Source: Agrobacterium sp. a22-2 (lineage in GTDB: Bacteria > Pseudomonadota > Alphaproteobacteria > Rhizobiales > Rhizobiaceae). Taken from it: 64,000 nt of DNA. The DNA lies in NCBI RefSeq assembly GCF_012276985.1, contig NZ_JAAXMM010000013.1, forward strand, positions 62,001 through 126,000, read 5' to 3'. Both the position numbers and the translations under genes were made by a program. The notes beneath the pieces are model-generated. The model searched no databases, was not told the origin of the DNA, and saw only the letters and a program-made list of their open reading frames with translations. How positions within the stretch are numbered: the first letter of the stretch is position 1; each line of letters begins with the position of its first letter. Shown piece by piece: positions 1 to 9,783 of this stretch.

Positions 1-388
1 AATTGGTGGTCACCAGGCCGGCCGGCTTGTGGTAGAGCCACAGGCGCGTGCGCTCGATACCGCGGATGGCAACTTCGTCAACCTCGATCTTGTCGGCCAT
101 CGTGACGTTGACCACCGGGGTATCAAGCACCTTGCCGTTCAGCTTGACGCGACCTTCCATGATCATGCGCTCGATATCGCGGCGCGAGGCCACGCCGACG
201 CGGGCGAGCAGTTTGGAGATGCGCTCCGGCTTCATGGCGTCTTCGCCCGAGGTCGAGGGCTCGGCCCGCTTGCGGGGCGCTTCCGACGCGGATTTGTCCG
301 CCGTCCGTGGCGATTTCGCCGGGGACGGCTTTCTGTCGCGATCGAACGGCTTGCCGGCGGGTCGCGTGGGCTTGTCTTTGGATGTCAT
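1..388 (-). CDS. RsuA/RluB-family rRNA pseudouridine synthase, N-terminal part (cut by window edge)
   Basis: Translating the minus strand from the ATG at 388 gives 129 codons open to the window edge. A basic, low-complexity N-terminal tail of about 50 residues (many K, R, P, S) precedes an S4 RNA-binding domain (ERISKLLARVGVASRRDIERM, then a GRVKLNGK stretch) and the start of the catalytic domain (LWLYHKPAGLVTT). This order is typical of RluB-type enzymes that isomerise a uridine in 23S rRNA; RsuA-type (16S) is the alternative. The catalytic Asp lies beyond the edge, so specificity cannot be settled. The gene is divergent from tadA with a 68-bp shared intergenic region. Confidence 0.88.
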   Translation of the reverse strand, partial: MTSKDKPTRPAGKPFDRDRKPSPAKSPRTADKSASEAPRKRAEPSTSGEDAMKPERISKLLARVGVASRRDIERMIMEGRVKLNGKVLDTPVVNVTMADKIEVDEVAIRGIERTRLWLYHKPAGLVTTN

Positions 389-456
389 TTTTGTTTGCCT
401 GTCGTTTGGCGTGTCGTATCAGTTCGCGCGGCAAGGGTTAAGAGGAAAAGTGTCAT

Positions 457-909
457 ATGCCGGAGACAAATCGCTTCATGGATGCAGCGCTTGACGCCGC
501 GAGGGCGGCAGGCGCGCGGGGCGAAGTGCCGATCGGCGCCGTTCTGGTGCTGGAAGGCGAGATCATCGCCTCGGCCGGCAACGAGACGCGGGCGGCAAAC
601 GACATCACGGCGCATGCCGAAATCCTCGCCATCCGCCGGGCCGCCGAACGGCTTGGCCAGGAACGGCTGACCAGCGCCGATCTCTATGTGACGCTCGAGC
701 CCTGCACCATGTGCGCGGCGGCCATCTCGTTTGCGCGGCTGCGGCGGCTCTACTACGGCGCCGAAGACCCGAAGGGCGGTGGGGTGGACAATGGCGTGCG
801 CTTCTACGGTCAGCCGACCTGCCATCACGCGCCGGAGGTCTATTCCGGCATTGGTGAAACGGAGGCGGCCCGCCTTCTCAGGGATTTTTTCGGACAACGA
901 CGCGGCTGA
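457..909 (+). CDS. tadA: tRNA-adenosine(34) deaminase TadA
   Basis: This 150-residue protein belongs to the cytidine/deoxycytidylate deaminase fold. It carries the zinc-binding and catalytic signature HAE (TAHAEILAIRRA, near residue 52) and PCxxC (EPCTMCAAAI, near residue 84), which together bind the single zinc; the Glu of HAE is the proton shuttle. TadA converts the wobble adenosine of tRNA-Arg(ACG) to inosine and is usually essential. The length matches the family. An AGAGGA ribosome binding site precedes the ATG. The stop codon directly abuts that of the convergent GGDEF gene, with no spacer. A broader nucleoside deaminase role is the only realistic alternative. Confidence 0.93.
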   Translation: MPETNRFMDAALDAARAAGARGEVPIGAVLVLEGEIIASAGNETRAANDITAHAEILAIRRAAERLGQERLTSADLYVTLEPCTMCAAAISFARLRRLYYGAEDPKGGGVDNGVRFYGQPTCHHAPEVYSGIGETEAARLLRDFFGQRRG

Positions 910-921
910 TCAGGCCGCGTC
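899..921. terminator. Hairpin spanning the two abutting stop codons of tadA and the GGDEF gene
   Basis: GACGCGGC (899-906) is perfectly complementary to GCCGCGTC (914-921). The 7-base loop TGATCAG contains the TGA stop of tadA and, on the other strand, the TGA stop of the GGDEF gene. There is no clear T-run on either side, so a bidirectional termination or 3'-end protection role is inferred only from position and stem quality. Confidence 0.5.
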
Positions 922-1698
922 CACGCGGCCGATAACGACCCGGTTGCGGCCGGCGTTCTTGGCCTCGTAAAGCCGGCGGTCGGCGATGCCGAACAGCGTC
1001 TCGGGGCTAAAGACATCGTCGGCGCAGGCGATGCCGAAGCTCATGCTGACGGGCACGCGGCGGTCGGCGACCATCAGCGCGATGTCCAGAACCGCGCGGC
1101 GGATGCCGTCGGCGATCGACAGGGCCGTATCCGAATCCGCGCCGTCGAGAAAGATAATGAACTCCTCACCGCCGATGCGACCCCAGAAATCCTGCGGCCG
1201 GATTGATGCGGCAATCGCCGCCGCGATGGCGCGCAGAGCCCGATCGCCGGTTTGGTGGCCGAACGTGTCGTTGATGTTCTTGAAGTGATCGGCATCGCCG
1301 ATCAGCAGGGCGCAGGGGCGTGGCGGTCGGCAACAGGCCTCGGCCAGGCGGGCAAAGACCGTCTCGCGGTTGAGGCCGCCGGTCAGGCTATCCGTGGAGG
1401 CTTTTTCCTGCAAAGCGGCATGCAGCGATGTCAACTCCCGATGGGCCTGGTGAAGCTCGCCATGCATGCGCAGGATCTGGTCGCGCGCGATGCTGATCTG
1501 TTCCTTCTGATGGAATTGATAGGCGCTGGCAGGGGCTGCGATCAGCAGCGGGCAGAGCACGCTCATCCAGAAGCCGGGACCATCCGGATGGCCGCCGAGA
1601 AAGGGCACAAGCAGCAGGACGATCGCCACGGACACCACAACGGAGAGCCCGGTTGCGATAGCGGCCTTGACGACGGTTTTCTGACTGAGCCCAAACAT
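910..1698 (-). CDS. Membrane-anchored GGDEF protein, probable diguanylate cyclase
   Basis: The protein has 262 residues. Two hydrophobic segments near residues 10-35 and 40-60 suggest an N-terminal membrane anchor with a very short periplasmic loop. A helical linker (residues 65-100, likely coiled coil joining dimer partners) leads into a GGDEF domain. The active-site motif reads GGEEF (RIGGEEFIIF), a form compatible with cyclase activity, and DADHFKNINDTFGH is the usual nucleotide/metal-binding segment. It should make cyclic-di-GMP from two GTP. No obvious RxxD inhibitory site lies just before GGEEF. No sensory domain is visible beyond the membrane part. Confidence 0.88.
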   Translation of the reverse strand: MFGLSQKTVVKAAIATGLSVVVSVAIVLLLVPFLGGHPDGPGFWMSVLCPLLIAAPASAYQFHQKEQISIARDQILRMHGELHQAHRELTSLHAALQEKASTDSLTGGLNRETVFARLAEACCRPPRPCALLIGDADHFKNINDTFGHQTGDRALRAIAAAIAASIRPQDFWGRIGGEEFIIFLDGADSDTALSIADGIRRAVLDIALMVADRRVPVSMSFGIACADDVFSPETLFGIADRRLYEAKNAGRNRVVIGRVDAA

Positions 1699-1757
1699 GG
1701 CCGGCAGTTAACCGACCGCCCGTTAACAGGGCGTAACGGGCGCCATATTGTTTTTCG

Positions 1758-2255
1758 TCAGCCAGAGCTGCCTGGTTTATCCTGCGCAAAGTCCTTCAGC
1801 GCATCGCCGGCCATGCGGTAGCGGATCCATTCGGTCTGCGGTGCGGCGCCGATGGCGTCGTAGACGCGGATGGCGGGCGTGTTCCAATCCAGCACGCTCC
1901 ATTCGAAGCGGCCGCAGCCTTCCTTAAGCGCGCGCCTTGCCAGGTAACGCAGCATCAGCTTGCCGGCGCCGGAGCCGCGATATTCGGGGGCGATGTAGAG
2001 ATCTTCGAGATAGAGCCCCTTGCGGGCCTGCCAGGTGGAGTAGTTGTAGAACCAGATGGCAAAGCCGGCAGCCGCCCCATCCTTTTCCAGAATGACGGAG
2101 CCGGTGACCGAGCCCGGGCCGAACAAGGTTTCGGTCAGGCTTTCGACCGTTGCCTCGACCTCATGCTCGGCCTTCTCGAAAATGGCCAGATCGGTGATGA
2201 AGCGCAGGATGGTGGCGGCATCGTCGGGGCGGGCGTCGCGGATGGTGAATGTCAT
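1758..2255 (-). CDS. GNAT-family N-acetyltransferase, SAT1-like
   Basis: This 165-residue single-domain protein has the GNAT fold. The acetyl-CoA binding motif A reads YRGSGAGKLMLRYLA near residues 98-112, preceded by the LEDLYIAPEYRG strand. The N-terminal IRDARPDDAATILRFI and the central SWxARKGLYLEDLYI-like stretch resemble diamine (spermidine/spermine) and thialysine acetyltransferases of the SAT1 branch. The substrate cannot be read from sequence. It lies downstream of the lipoprotein gene on the same strand with a 90-bp gap, so cotranscription is possible. Confidence 0.82.
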   Translation of the reverse strand: MTFTIRDARPDDAATILRFITDLAIFEKAEHEVEATVESLTETLFGPGSVTGSVILEKDGAAAGFAIWFYNYSTWQARKGLYLEDLYIAPEYRGSGAGKLMLRYLARRALKEGCGRFEWSVLDWNTPAIRVYDAIGAAPQTEWIRYRMAGDALKDFAQDKPGSSG

Positions 2256-2345
2256 TGGCTCTACCCAAGAGAACGGAGTCTTTGCCCAAAAAGAGAGGCA
2301 GGCCGCTGCCGGCCTGCCCTGATGTTCTTCAATCTGTCAGAATGC

Positions 2346-2978
2346 TTATTGGAAGGGCATCCACCAGGACGACGTCTGGCTGGCAGCCTTGGCTTCCTTC
2401 TTGCGGCGCTTGGCCTTCTTGTCCTCGGGCTCGCCCAGATCGTCGAGTACAGCCGGATCGCCGGCCTGACGGTATTCGGTCGGCGGCTCGGACAGGAAAC
2501 GGCGTTGGTCGAGATAGGCGCCCTTCTGAATCTTGCGGGCGTCGCGGAAAGCTTCCCATTTCTGCGTTTCGGTCATGGTGCCATTGCTGCCATAACCGGC
2601 CAGCAGCGGCGAACGGTAGCGCGGATTATCGGCATTGGCGTCGGCTTCGGCGACCAGGCGCTTGCGGGTTTCTTCCGGCGATTCCAGCCATTCCGGATTG
2701 TCCTTGCTGGCCAGCGTCTGCTGTGGCGCCACCAGGTCGGCCTTGGCGGTTTCCGGCGGCATGACCAGGTCTGGTCGGGGATTCTGCTTGATATCGCCGC
2801 CCTTGTTGGGATTGGAGCCGATCGACGCCATCGAACCGACGTCATCCACCAACTGTTCGGCGGCGGTCTTGTCCGTGCCGTAAGTCGGGCTGCCGACGCA
2901 ACCGCTCAAGCCCAGGCAAGCGATGAGAATGCCTGCCGCACCGGCACCAACTCGAAACATATCTGCCCTAATCATCAA
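2346..2978 (-). CDS. Predicted outer-membrane or periplasmic lipoprotein of unknown function
   Basis: The 210-residue product starts with a lipoprotein signal peptide: hydrophobic core GAAGILIACLG followed by lipobox LSGC (Cys near residue 27; the start could also be the internal Met at residue 7). The mature part is polar and proline-rich, with a central RYRSPLLAGYGSNGTMTETQKWEAF stretch split here by KAFR-like helices and a lysine-rich segment (EPEDKKAKRRKKEAK) close to the C-terminus. I do not recognise a named domain. It lies 134 bp downstream of ileS on the same strand, an arrangement I associate with rhizobial genomes, but the function is open. Confidence 0.75.
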   Translation of the reverse strand: MMIRADMFRVGAGAAGILIACLGLSGCVGSPTYGTDKTAAEQLVDDVGSMASIGSNPNKGGDIKQNPRPDLVMPPETAKADLVAPQQTLASKDNPEWLESPEETRKRLVAEADANADNPRYRSPLLAGYGSNGTMTETQKWEAFRDARKIQKGAYLDQRRFLSEPPTEYRQAGDPAVLDDLGEPEDKKAKRRKKEAKAASQTSSWWMPFQ

Positions 2979-3112
2979 AACCTTCCAGCCTCGCCGGTCA
3001 TTCCATCATGTTTCGACCACGTCTTGCCATCGCCTGACAGAGAACTTCGGCCAATTTCAGGCAGGTTTTACCGGATGGCGCGCAAAAGCGCAAACCATCC
3101 GGTCATATTTCG

Positions 3113-6088
3113 TTAATCAGCCAGACCGAGCTCGCGAAGCGCTGCCGCATCGCGGGCCGATACATCCGGAAAGGCCGGATCGGAGCCGACATCGGTGGTG
3201 ATCCGCCACGAGCGGGCGCATTTCGTGCCCTCCGCCAGCTTCGGCTCGACAGCGACATTGGCGACGTCGTCGAGGCGGAAGGCATCCGCCGGGCCGGCAC
3301 CAGTGACAATGGTGATGGCGGAGGTGATGCAGATCTCCTCGAAGTCCTGACCTTCCAGCGCCTTGGCCAGGTCCGGATCGGCGATATGGACGACGGGGGC
3401 AGCCTCCAGCGACGAGCCGATGCGCTTGTCCTTGCGCTCGATTTCCAGCGCGCCGGTGACGACGCGGCGCACGGTGCGGATCTTCTTCCACTTTTCGACC
3501 AGGGCGTCGTTCTTCCAGTCAGCCGGAATGGTCGGGAACTGTTCCAGATGCACGGAGACGGCGGACGGATCGCGCGACAGCCAGGCTTCTTCTGTGGTGA
3601 ACGGCATCATCGGCGCGAACCACAGAACCAGGCAGTCGAACAGCTTGCGGATGACATGCAGGGCGGCGCGCCGGCGCAGCGACGACGGAGCGTCGCAGTA
3701 AAGCGCGTCCTTGCGGATATCGAAATAGAAGGCCGACAGCTCGACATTGGCAAAGTCGGTGAGCGCGCGGGCGATCTTCTTGAAGTCGAACTCGTCATAG
3801 CCGTCGCGCACGATGGCGTCGAGTTCGGCCAGGCGATGCAGGACCAGCTTTTCGAGTTCGGGCAGCTCGGCATAGGCAATCTCTTCGCCCTTGTCATGGG
3901 CGAGCGTGCCGAGCATCCAGCGCAGCGTGTTGCGGATCTTGCGGTAGGAATCGATATTGGTCTGGATGATCGTCTTGCCGACGCGCAGGTCCTCGGCATA
4001 GTCGGACGACATGACCCAGAGGCGCAGGATATCGGCACCGGCATCGTTCATGATGGTCTGCGGGGCCGTCACATTGCCCTTCGACTTCGACATCTTCTCG
4101 CCCTTCTCATCCATGATGAAACCATGGGTGACGACGGCGTTGTAGGGCGCGCGACCGCGTGTCGCGCAGCTTTCGAGCAGCGACGAATGGAACCAGCCAC
4201 GGTGCTGGTCGGAGCCTTCCAGATAGACATCGGCCGGCCATTTGAGATCCGGGCGATCCTCCAGCGTGAAGGTATGGGTGCAGCCCGAGTCGAACCAGAC
4301 GTCGAGGATGTCGGTGACCATGGTCCACTGTTCGGCGTCATGGGCATTGCCCAGGAAGCGTTCCTTGGCGCCTTCGGCAAACCAGGCATCGGCGCCTTCC
4401 TTCTCGAAGGCTTCGAGGATGCGCTTGTTGACTTCCTCGTCCTGCAGAACATTGCCTGATGCATCGGCAAAGACGCAGATCGGCACGCCCCAGGCGCGCT
4501 GGCGGGACAGGACCCAGTCCGGGCGGCCTTCGATCATGGCGCGCAACCGGTTCTGGCCGGCGGCGGGCACGAAGCGGGTGTCGTCGATGGCCGACAGGGC
4601 TCGACTGCGCAGCGTCGTGCCATCGCCCAGTTCCTTGTCCATATAGACGAACCATTGCGGCGTGTTGCGGAAGATGACCGGTTTCTTGGAGCGCCAGGAA
4701 TGGGGATAGTCATGCTTGACGCGGCCGCGGGCAAACAGATTGCCGGCCGCGATCAGCGCATCCATCACCCGCTTGTTGGCGTCGCCCTTCTTACCGTTGT
4801 CGTCGATGACGCGAGCGGCACCGCCCTCGGCCGACGGGCCAAAGCCCGGCGCGTCCTCGGTGTAGAAACCGGCATCATCGACCGTGAAGGGGATTTTCGA
4901 CGAGATGCCGCGTGCCTCGATCTCGCGGGCCTTGGCCATCCAGATGTCAAAGTCCTCGCGACCGTGGCCGGGGGCCGTGTGCACGAAGCCCGTGCCGGCA
5001 TCGTCGGTGACATGGTCGCCATCGAGCAGGGGGACGAGGAAGTCGTAGCCGAGCGAGGCCAGTGGATGGGCGCAAGTGATCGCGCCGAGTTCCGCGCCGG
5101 TGACGTCGCGAAGCAGCTTGAAAGTGACCTTGGCCTTGGTGGCGCAATCCTCGGCCAGACGCTTGGCGAAGATCAGCTTTTCGCCCGGCTGCGGGCCGAA
5201 GTCGTTGGTGGCTTCCGTGACCTCGTAGAGGCCGTATTCGATCCGGGAGGAGAAAGAGATCGCGCGGCTGCCTGGGATGGTCCAGGGCGTAGTCGTCCAT
5301 ATGACGACACTAGCATGGGTTAGGCTACCGGCCGGAGCGATGACGGTAAAACCGTCCGGCTCGCCGCTGTCTGGGTCGATAAATTCGATAAAAGTATCCG
5401 AAGCGGAGTGCTGAATCGGAAACTTCACCCAGATCGTATCGCTTTCGACCTCGTGATATTCCACCTCGGCCTCGGCCAGCGCCGTGCGCTCGACGACCGA
5501 CCACATGATCGGCTTGGAGCCGCGATAAAGCTGGCCCGACATGGCGAGCTTCAGCAGTTCGCCCGCGATGCGGGCCTCGGAATGGAAGTTCATCGTGGTG
5601 TAGGGGCGCTCGAAATCGCCCTCGATGCCGAGGCGGCGGAATTCCTCCGACTGGATGTCGATCCAGCCTTGCGCGAATTCGCGGCATTCCTGTCGGAATT
5701 CGTTGACCGGAACCTCGTCCTTGTTCTTGCCCTTGGCGCGATAGGCTTCCTCGATCTTCCATTCGATCGGCAGGCCATGGCAATCCCAGCCGGGCACGTA
5801 ATTGGCGTCATAGCCACGCATCTGGAACGAGCGGGTGATGACGTCCTTCAAAACCTTGTTCAGCGCATGGCCGATATGGATATTGCCGTTGGCATAGGGA
5901 GGGCCGTCATGCAGGACGAATTTCTCGCGGCCGGCGGCAGAGGCGCGCAGCTTCTTGTAAAGCTCCATGTCCTTCCACTTCTTCGCCATTTCCGGCTCCT
6001 TCTGGGGAAGGCCGGCGCGCATCGGGAATTCGGTTTCGGGCAGATAGAGGGTCTTGGAATAGTCAAGCTTTTCAGTGCTGTCGGTCAT
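3113..6088 (-). CDS. ileS: Isoleucyl-tRNA synthetase
   Basis: The 991-residue class I aminoacyl-tRNA synthetase charges tRNA-Ile. Signature motifs are HIGH (GNIHIGHAL, residues 71-74) and KMSKS ([10 protein letters not shown], near residue 665). The CP1 editing domain, which hydrolyses mischarged Val-tRNA, includes [13 protein letters not shown] near residue 262. The anticodon-binding helical domain and a short C-terminal region follow. An in-frame ATG 45 bases upstream exists, but [10 protein letters not shown] starting at 6088 is preferred because the family alignment begins there. The stretch before IWTTTPW (about residues 224-259) is longer than in E. coli and has relaxed codon use (see findings). 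Confidence 0.96.
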   Translation of the reverse strand: MTDSTEKLDYSKTLYLPETEFPMRAGLPQKEPEMAKKWKDMELYKKLRASAAGREKFVLHDGPPYANGNIHIGHALNKVLKDVITRSFQMRGYDANYVPGWDCHGLPIEWKIEEAYRAKGKNKDEVPVNEFRQECREFAQGWIDIQSEEFRRLGIEGDFERPYTTMNFHSEARIAGELLKLAMSGQLYRGSKPIMWSVVERTALAEAEVEYHEVESDTIWVKFPIQHSASDTFIEFIDPDSGEPDGFTVIAPAGSLTHASVVIWTTTPWTIPGSRAISFSSRIEYGLYEVTEATNDFGPQPGEKLIFAKRLAEDCATKAKVTFKLLRDVTGAELGAITCAHPLASLGYDFLVPLLDGDHVTDDAGTGFVHTAPGHGREDFDIWMAKAREIEARGISSKIPFTVDDAGFYTEDAPGFGPSAEGGAARVIDDNGKKGDANKRVMDALIAAGNLFARGRVKHDYPHSWRSKKPVIFRNTPQWFVYMDKELGDGTTLRSRALSAIDDTRFVPAAGQNRLRAMIEGRPDWVLSRQRAWGVPICVFADASGNVLQDEEVNKRILEAFEKEGADAWFAEGAKERFLGNAHDAEQWTMVTDILDVWFDSGCTHTFTLEDRPDLKWPADVYLEGSDQHRGWFHSSLLESCATRGRAPYNAVVTHGFIMDEKGEKMSKSKGNVTAPQTIMNDAGADILRLWVMSSDYAEDLRVGKTIIQTNIDSYRKIRNTLRWMLGTLAHDKGEEIAYAELPELEKLVLHRLAELDAIVRDGYDEFDFKKIARALTDFANVELSAFYFDIRKDALYCDAPSSLRRRAALHVIRKLFDCLVLWFAPMMPFTTEEAWLSRDPSAVSVHLEQFPTIPADWKNDALVEKWKKIRTVRRVVTGALEIERKDKRIGSSLEAAPVVHIADPDLAKALEGQDFEEICITSAITIVTGAGPADAFRLDDVANVAVEPKLAEGTKCARSWRITTDVGSDPAFPDVSARDAAALRELGLAD

Positions 6089-6182
6089 GGTATCGCCATT
6101 GGCTGGGGCGCTGGTGGCCAGCCGCCCGATCATACGGATTGTCTTTAAAGGCAGACGCGCGGGCTTGACCCAGCGCGGAAAT

Positions 6183-6228
6183 CCCGGACCTTCGGGCGGG
6201 CTTTTAAAAAGCGCCTCAGAAGGCCGGG
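6183..6228. other. Imperfect hairpin between the diguanylate cyclase gene and ileS
   Basis: The 300-bp gap between these two minus-strand genes contains CCCGGACCTTC (6183-6193) facing GAAGGCCGGG (6219-6228), which pair with one bulged A. The interior holds a second palindrome, GCTTTTAAAAAGC (6200-6212). It could be a weak terminator for the upstream cyclase gene or a leader structure of ileS. No T-box-like specifier or antiterminator elements were recognised, and T-boxes are not expected for this gene in this group. Confidence 0.3.
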
Positions 6229-6390
6229 CCCATAATTCGGGATAGGATCATCAACCGGTATTGGGTCATGGTGCCGGTTGTCTAAGCGTTTTTGCGAGAA
6301 AATGAAAGAGGCGGCGCCCAAGAAGTTTGCGTGTCGCTGCCGAGATGCCGCGGGTCTCCGGGCGACGCCGTCGCTCGACGCAGACAACCA

Positions 6391-7611
6391 TCACGCCATG
6401 AGGCGCGACGGCTCCTCCATGGGTGATGCAGCTCCGGTCGCAGGCGTTGCCATCACGCACAGTGCCATCTCCGGTCTGTATGCAATCACGCAGTTGCGAC
6501 CATTGTTCTTGGCGGCGTAAAGGCCCATATCGGCATCTGCCATCCACGCATCCAGGCTGCGAATGCGGCCATCTGTGACCGTGTAGCCACAGGACATGGT
6601 CAGCCCGAATTTGTGATTATCCGACCGGACCTCCATGCGCGCAATGGCGTCCCGCACGGCCTCAAGGACGCCCCGGGCCGCGTTCCGATCATGTCCAGGC
6701 AGACATATGCCAAACTCCTCGCCGCCGAGGCGGCCGAAGACGGCGCCCGCAGGCAAGTTCACTCCGACGCGGGCAACGAACTGGATCAGCGCGTCGTCAC
6801 CCCCCTTGTGGCCAAAGGTGTCGTTGATCACTTTGAAATGGTCGAGATCGATGATGGCGATGGCCATCTCGCCCGCCTTTTCCAGCCTTGCCGCCTCGCG
6901 CAGGAACGTTCGTCGATTGGCGACGCCCGTCAACGCGTCTCGCTCGGCCAGTTGGCGCTGGATCTCACCGCTGCGCTCGAGCTTCAGAACCATGACCATC
7001 AGAAAGGACAGGACGTTGAAGATCAACAGCAGGATGCTGGTATAGGACATCCAGTCGGAGACCGGAATCCGACCGACGAATTGCACAGGATATAAAATCG
7101 CAAGCGGGGAAATCAGGACGTTGGCGCCGGCGTAAACGGCAAGGATGAAAACGGCCAGCCGTCCAGACGGCAAACGCTCGCCCTGCCCCGCCCGCCAGAG
7201 AACCTGTGCGCAGAGCGCCAGATTGATCGCCGAACCGAGATAGATCAGCGAGATGCGCGTTGGGCTCGGATCATCGAGAGCGCTGGCCCCGATAAGGACC
7301 GCGAGGACAGGAGCCGAGACATAGAAGGCCTCCCGCAGCTTGTGGGACTGACCATAGAATGCCTTGAATCCGAGGCACATGAAGCCGGTTTTAGTCACAT
7401 AGATCGTCCCGCCGACATATCCGAGGATGTTGTAGGGCAAGAGCTCGGTCATACTGGTGCAGACCGCGCCAAGGACCATAAACCACGTGGTCAGCAACCA
7501 GTAGATGATGTCCTTCTGCTGGCGGTGACGCCACCAGGCAATGGCTGCGATGATCGCGATCACCAAGTTGATCACGGCGTTGTACGTTACGATCGTCAGC
7601 AAATCCAACAT
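6391..7611 (-). CDS. Membrane-bound GGDEF diguanylate cyclase
   Basis: The 406-residue protein (start at MLDLLTIVTY; a start 48 bases upstream is also open) has about six transmembrane helices in its first 200 residues, then a GGDEF domain. The catalytic loop reads RLGGEEFGI, and DLDHFKVINDTFGHKGGDDAL is the metal/GTP-binding segment. It should synthesise cyclic-di-GMP at the inner membrane in response to an unknown signal sensed by the membrane part. No separate PAS, GAF or CHASE domain is recognisable. Together with the gene ending at 910 this is the second GGDEF gene in 7 kb, but the two are not close paralogues in their membrane regions. Confidence 0.88.
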   Translation of the reverse strand: MLDLLTIVTYNAVINLVIAIIAAIAWWRHRQQKDIIYWLLTTWFMVLGAVCTSMTELLPYNILGYVGGTIYVTKTGFMCLGFKAFYGQSHKLREAFYVSAPVLAVLIGASALDDPSPTRISLIYLGSAINLALCAQVLWRAGQGERLPSGRLAVFILAVYAGANVLISPLAILYPVQFVGRIPVSDWMSYTSILLLIFNVLSFLMVMVLKLERSGEIQRQLAERDALTGVANRRTFLREAARLEKAGEMAIAIIDLDHFKVINDTFGHKGGDDALIQFVARVGVNLPAGAVFGRLGGEEFGICLPGHDRNAARGVLEAVRDAIARMEVRSDNHKFGLTMSCGYTVTDGRIRSLDAWMADADMGLYAAKNNGRNCVIAYRPEMALCVMATPATGAASPMEEPSRLMA

Positions 7612-7832
7612 GGGGGCGAACGCTTCCTGAACACGGCCTCGACGAAGTGAATCACCCAAGTGGTCTCAGAATGATTAAAGATCGCGATATTGCCGGTATT
7701 CTGGACGATCTCGGTAAAGGTCTCGTGAATCACGCGGCCGCCGACAGGGCACAAGCCTCTGGCGGCTCTGGTCTGGTCCGCTTGACCGGCGGCTGGCAGC
7801 GTCTCGTCGATGCCGACCAACTGCCGGGGACT

Positions 7833-8813
7833 TCAGAACGCTATTCTGCGGTCCAGCTCGCCGATCGGCTTGACACCTGACAGAAGTGCCCTTGCCTCTT
7901 CTTCATCCCGCCTGATCTGGGCGACCAGGGCGTCGAGGCCATCGAATTTCAGTTCGGGGCGCAGATAGCCGAAGAACGAGACCGAGCAGATCTCGCCATA
8001 GAGATCGCCGGAGAAATCGAAGACGAAGGTTTCGAGCAGGGCGGCGCCGTTGTCGGTGACCGTCGGGCGATAACCGAAGCTTGCCACGCCATCATGCATG
8101 CGGCCATCGGCGCGGCGCAGCTTGACCGCGTAAATGCCGGGTTTCAGCTCGGCCTCCGGCGGTAGCGCCATGTTGGCGGTCGGATAGCCCAATGTGCGGC
8201 CGAGCTGCTGGCCCTTGATCACTTCGGCTTCCACCGTGAAGCGGTAGCCGAGCAGACCGGCGGCTTCCGCCACGTCGCCATGGGCCAGAAGGCCGCGAAT
8301 GCGGCTCGAGGAGACGACATCCGTGCCCTCGTCGCGGAAAGCGTCGATCAGCGTCACGCCGAAGCCGTTCCTGCCGCCGGCCTCCATCAGGAAGGCCGGC
8401 CCGCCTTCCCTTCCCTTGCCGAAATGAAAATCGAAACCGGTGACGACCTCCGAGGCGCCGAGCCACTCGACCAGGATCGACTGGATGAACTCCTCGGCGG
8501 AGCGCTGCGAGAAGTCGCGGTCGAAGGGATATTCGATGACCGAGTGAAAACCGAGCGCCTCCAGAATGCGGGCGCGCAGCGGCGCCGGCGTCAGGCGGAA
8601 GACCGGCCGGTCGGGGTTGAACACCGAGCGCGGATGGGGCTCGAAGGTCAATACCAGCGCCGGCACGCCGCGCTCTGTGGAGATTTCCAGCGCGCGGGCC
8701 AAAACCGTCTGGTGACCGCGATGCACGCCGTCGAAATTGCCGATGGCAATCACGCCGCCCTTCAGGCTTTCCGGCAGCGGGTTCTTCTTTTCGTTGCGGT
8801 GAAAGACGGTCAT
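7833..8813 (-). CDS. ribF: Bifunctional riboflavin kinase/FAD synthetase
   Basis: The 326-residue protein has the two-domain RibF architecture. The N-terminal nucleotidyltransferase domain carries GNFDGVHRGH at residues 25-34, an ATP-binding HxGH-like site, and forms FAD from FMN and ATP. The C-terminal riboflavin kinase domain carries GRTLGYPTANM near residue 205 and the GIYAVKL strand, and phosphorylates riboflavin to FMN. The length is normal. Its start lies 11 bp from the stop of the upstream HAD phosphatase gene, so the two are probably one transcript. No FMN riboswitch was seen upstream. Confidence 0.95.
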   Translation of the reverse strand: MTVFHRNEKKNPLPESLKGGVIAIGNFDGVHRGHQTVLARALEISTERGVPALVLTFEPHPRSVFNPDRPVFRLTPAPLRARILEALGFHSVIEYPFDRDFSQRSAEEFIQSILVEWLGASEVVTGFDFHFGKGREGGPAFLMEAGGRNGFGVTLIDAFRDEGTDVVSSSRIRGLLAHGDVAEAAGLLGYRFTVEAEVIKGQQLGRTLGYPTANMALPPEAELKPGIYAVKLRRADGRMHDGVASFGYRPTVTDNGAALLETFVFDFSGDLYGEICSVSFFGYLRPELKFDGLDALVAQIRRDEEEARALLSGVKPIGELDRRIAF

Positions 8814-8824
8814 CGTATTCTTCT

Positions 8825-9676
8825 TCAGGCCAGGCGCGGCATCCAGAAGCGGGGATCGACGCCCTCGCTTTTCAGCCAGGCATTGAGGATCGCCTCGTCC
8901 GGCTTGCCGTTGACGGTGTATTCGGCCGCATGGATGCCGCCGCTGATATAGAGCAGGTCGAGGCCGGCATCGACGGCACCGCGCACGTCGGTCGGCATGC
9001 CGTCGCCGATGGCCATGACGCGGCTGAGATCAATCTCGGTGCCACGCTGTTCACGCGCCTCGGCCAATGCGGCCTGATAGATCGGCTTATGCGGCTTGCC
9101 GGCGATGCGGATTTCGCCGCCGAGCTGCTGATAATAGGCGGCAACGGCGCCGGCGCAGGGGATCATGCGGTGGCCGCGCTCGACGATCAGGTCGGGATTG
9201 GCGCAGATCAGCGGCACGCCGCGCGTCTGGAAGGCCAGCAGCATGTCGTGATAATCTTCCGGTACCTCCGTCTCGTCATCGAACAGACCGGTGCAGACGA
9301 TGGACTGGGCCGCCTCCGCTGCCACGACCTCGACCTCCAGCCCGTCGAGCAGCGGCATGTCGCGCTCGGGGCCGAGCAGGAAGACCTTGGCCGGGCCTTC
9401 GGCAATCAGCTTGCGGGTGACGTCGCCCGAGGTGACGATCCGGTCATAGGCGGTATCGGCCACGCCCATCATGCGCAGCTGGGTGATGACGCCGGGCGCC
9501 GGGCGCGGCGAATTGGTGATCAGGACGACGCTCACGCCCTTTTCGCGGGCCGCCGACAAAGCATCCGAGGCATGCTGGAACACATCGACCCCGTTGTGCA
9601 GCACACCCCAGACATCGCAGAGGAGAACGTCATAGAGCGTGCTGACGTCGCTGAGGGTGGAGATGCGCTCGGCCAT
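8825..9676 (-). CDS. HAD-superfamily class IIA (NagD-like) hydrolase
   Basis: The 283-residue protein has the class IIA HAD layout: nucleophile motif DVWGVLHNG (Asp21), a cap region in the middle, and the C-terminal AIGDGMPTDVRGA motif binding the magnesium. It fits the alphaproteobacterial NagD-like family that many annotations call TIGR01459. Possible substrates include sugar phosphates and nucleotides. It sits just upstream of ribF (11-bp gap), so a phosphatase step linked to flavin metabolism is an attractive but unproven idea. Confidence 0.87.
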   Translation of the reverse strand: MAERISTLSDVSTLYDVLLCDVWGVLHNGVDVFQHASDALSAAREKGVSVVLITNSPRPAPGVITQLRMMGVADTAYDRIVTSGDVTRKLIAEGPAKVFLLGPERDMPLLDGLEVEVVAAEAAQSIVCTGLFDDETEVPEDYHDMLLAFQTRGVPLICANPDLIVERGHRMIPCAGAVAAYYQQLGGEIRIAGKPHKPIYQAALAEAREQRGTEIDLSRVMAIGDGMPTDVRGAVDAGLDLLYISGGIHAAEYTVNGKPDEAILNAWLKSEGVDPRFWMPRLA

Positions 9677-9783
9677 GGGTGGTTCCTGTCTTCAAATTGC
9701 GTCCGGCTGACATGGCAAAGGAATGCCGGCAAAGCAAGGGTGTTTGCGCCGAGTGGCGCAAATAGCGCACCGATCCCGAACGA

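Noticed and set aside
5860-6182. T-box or other riboswitch in the ileS leader
   Set aside because: The imperfect hairpin at 6183-6228 lacks the conserved T-box elements, and this regulation is not expected for ileS in alphaproteobacteria.
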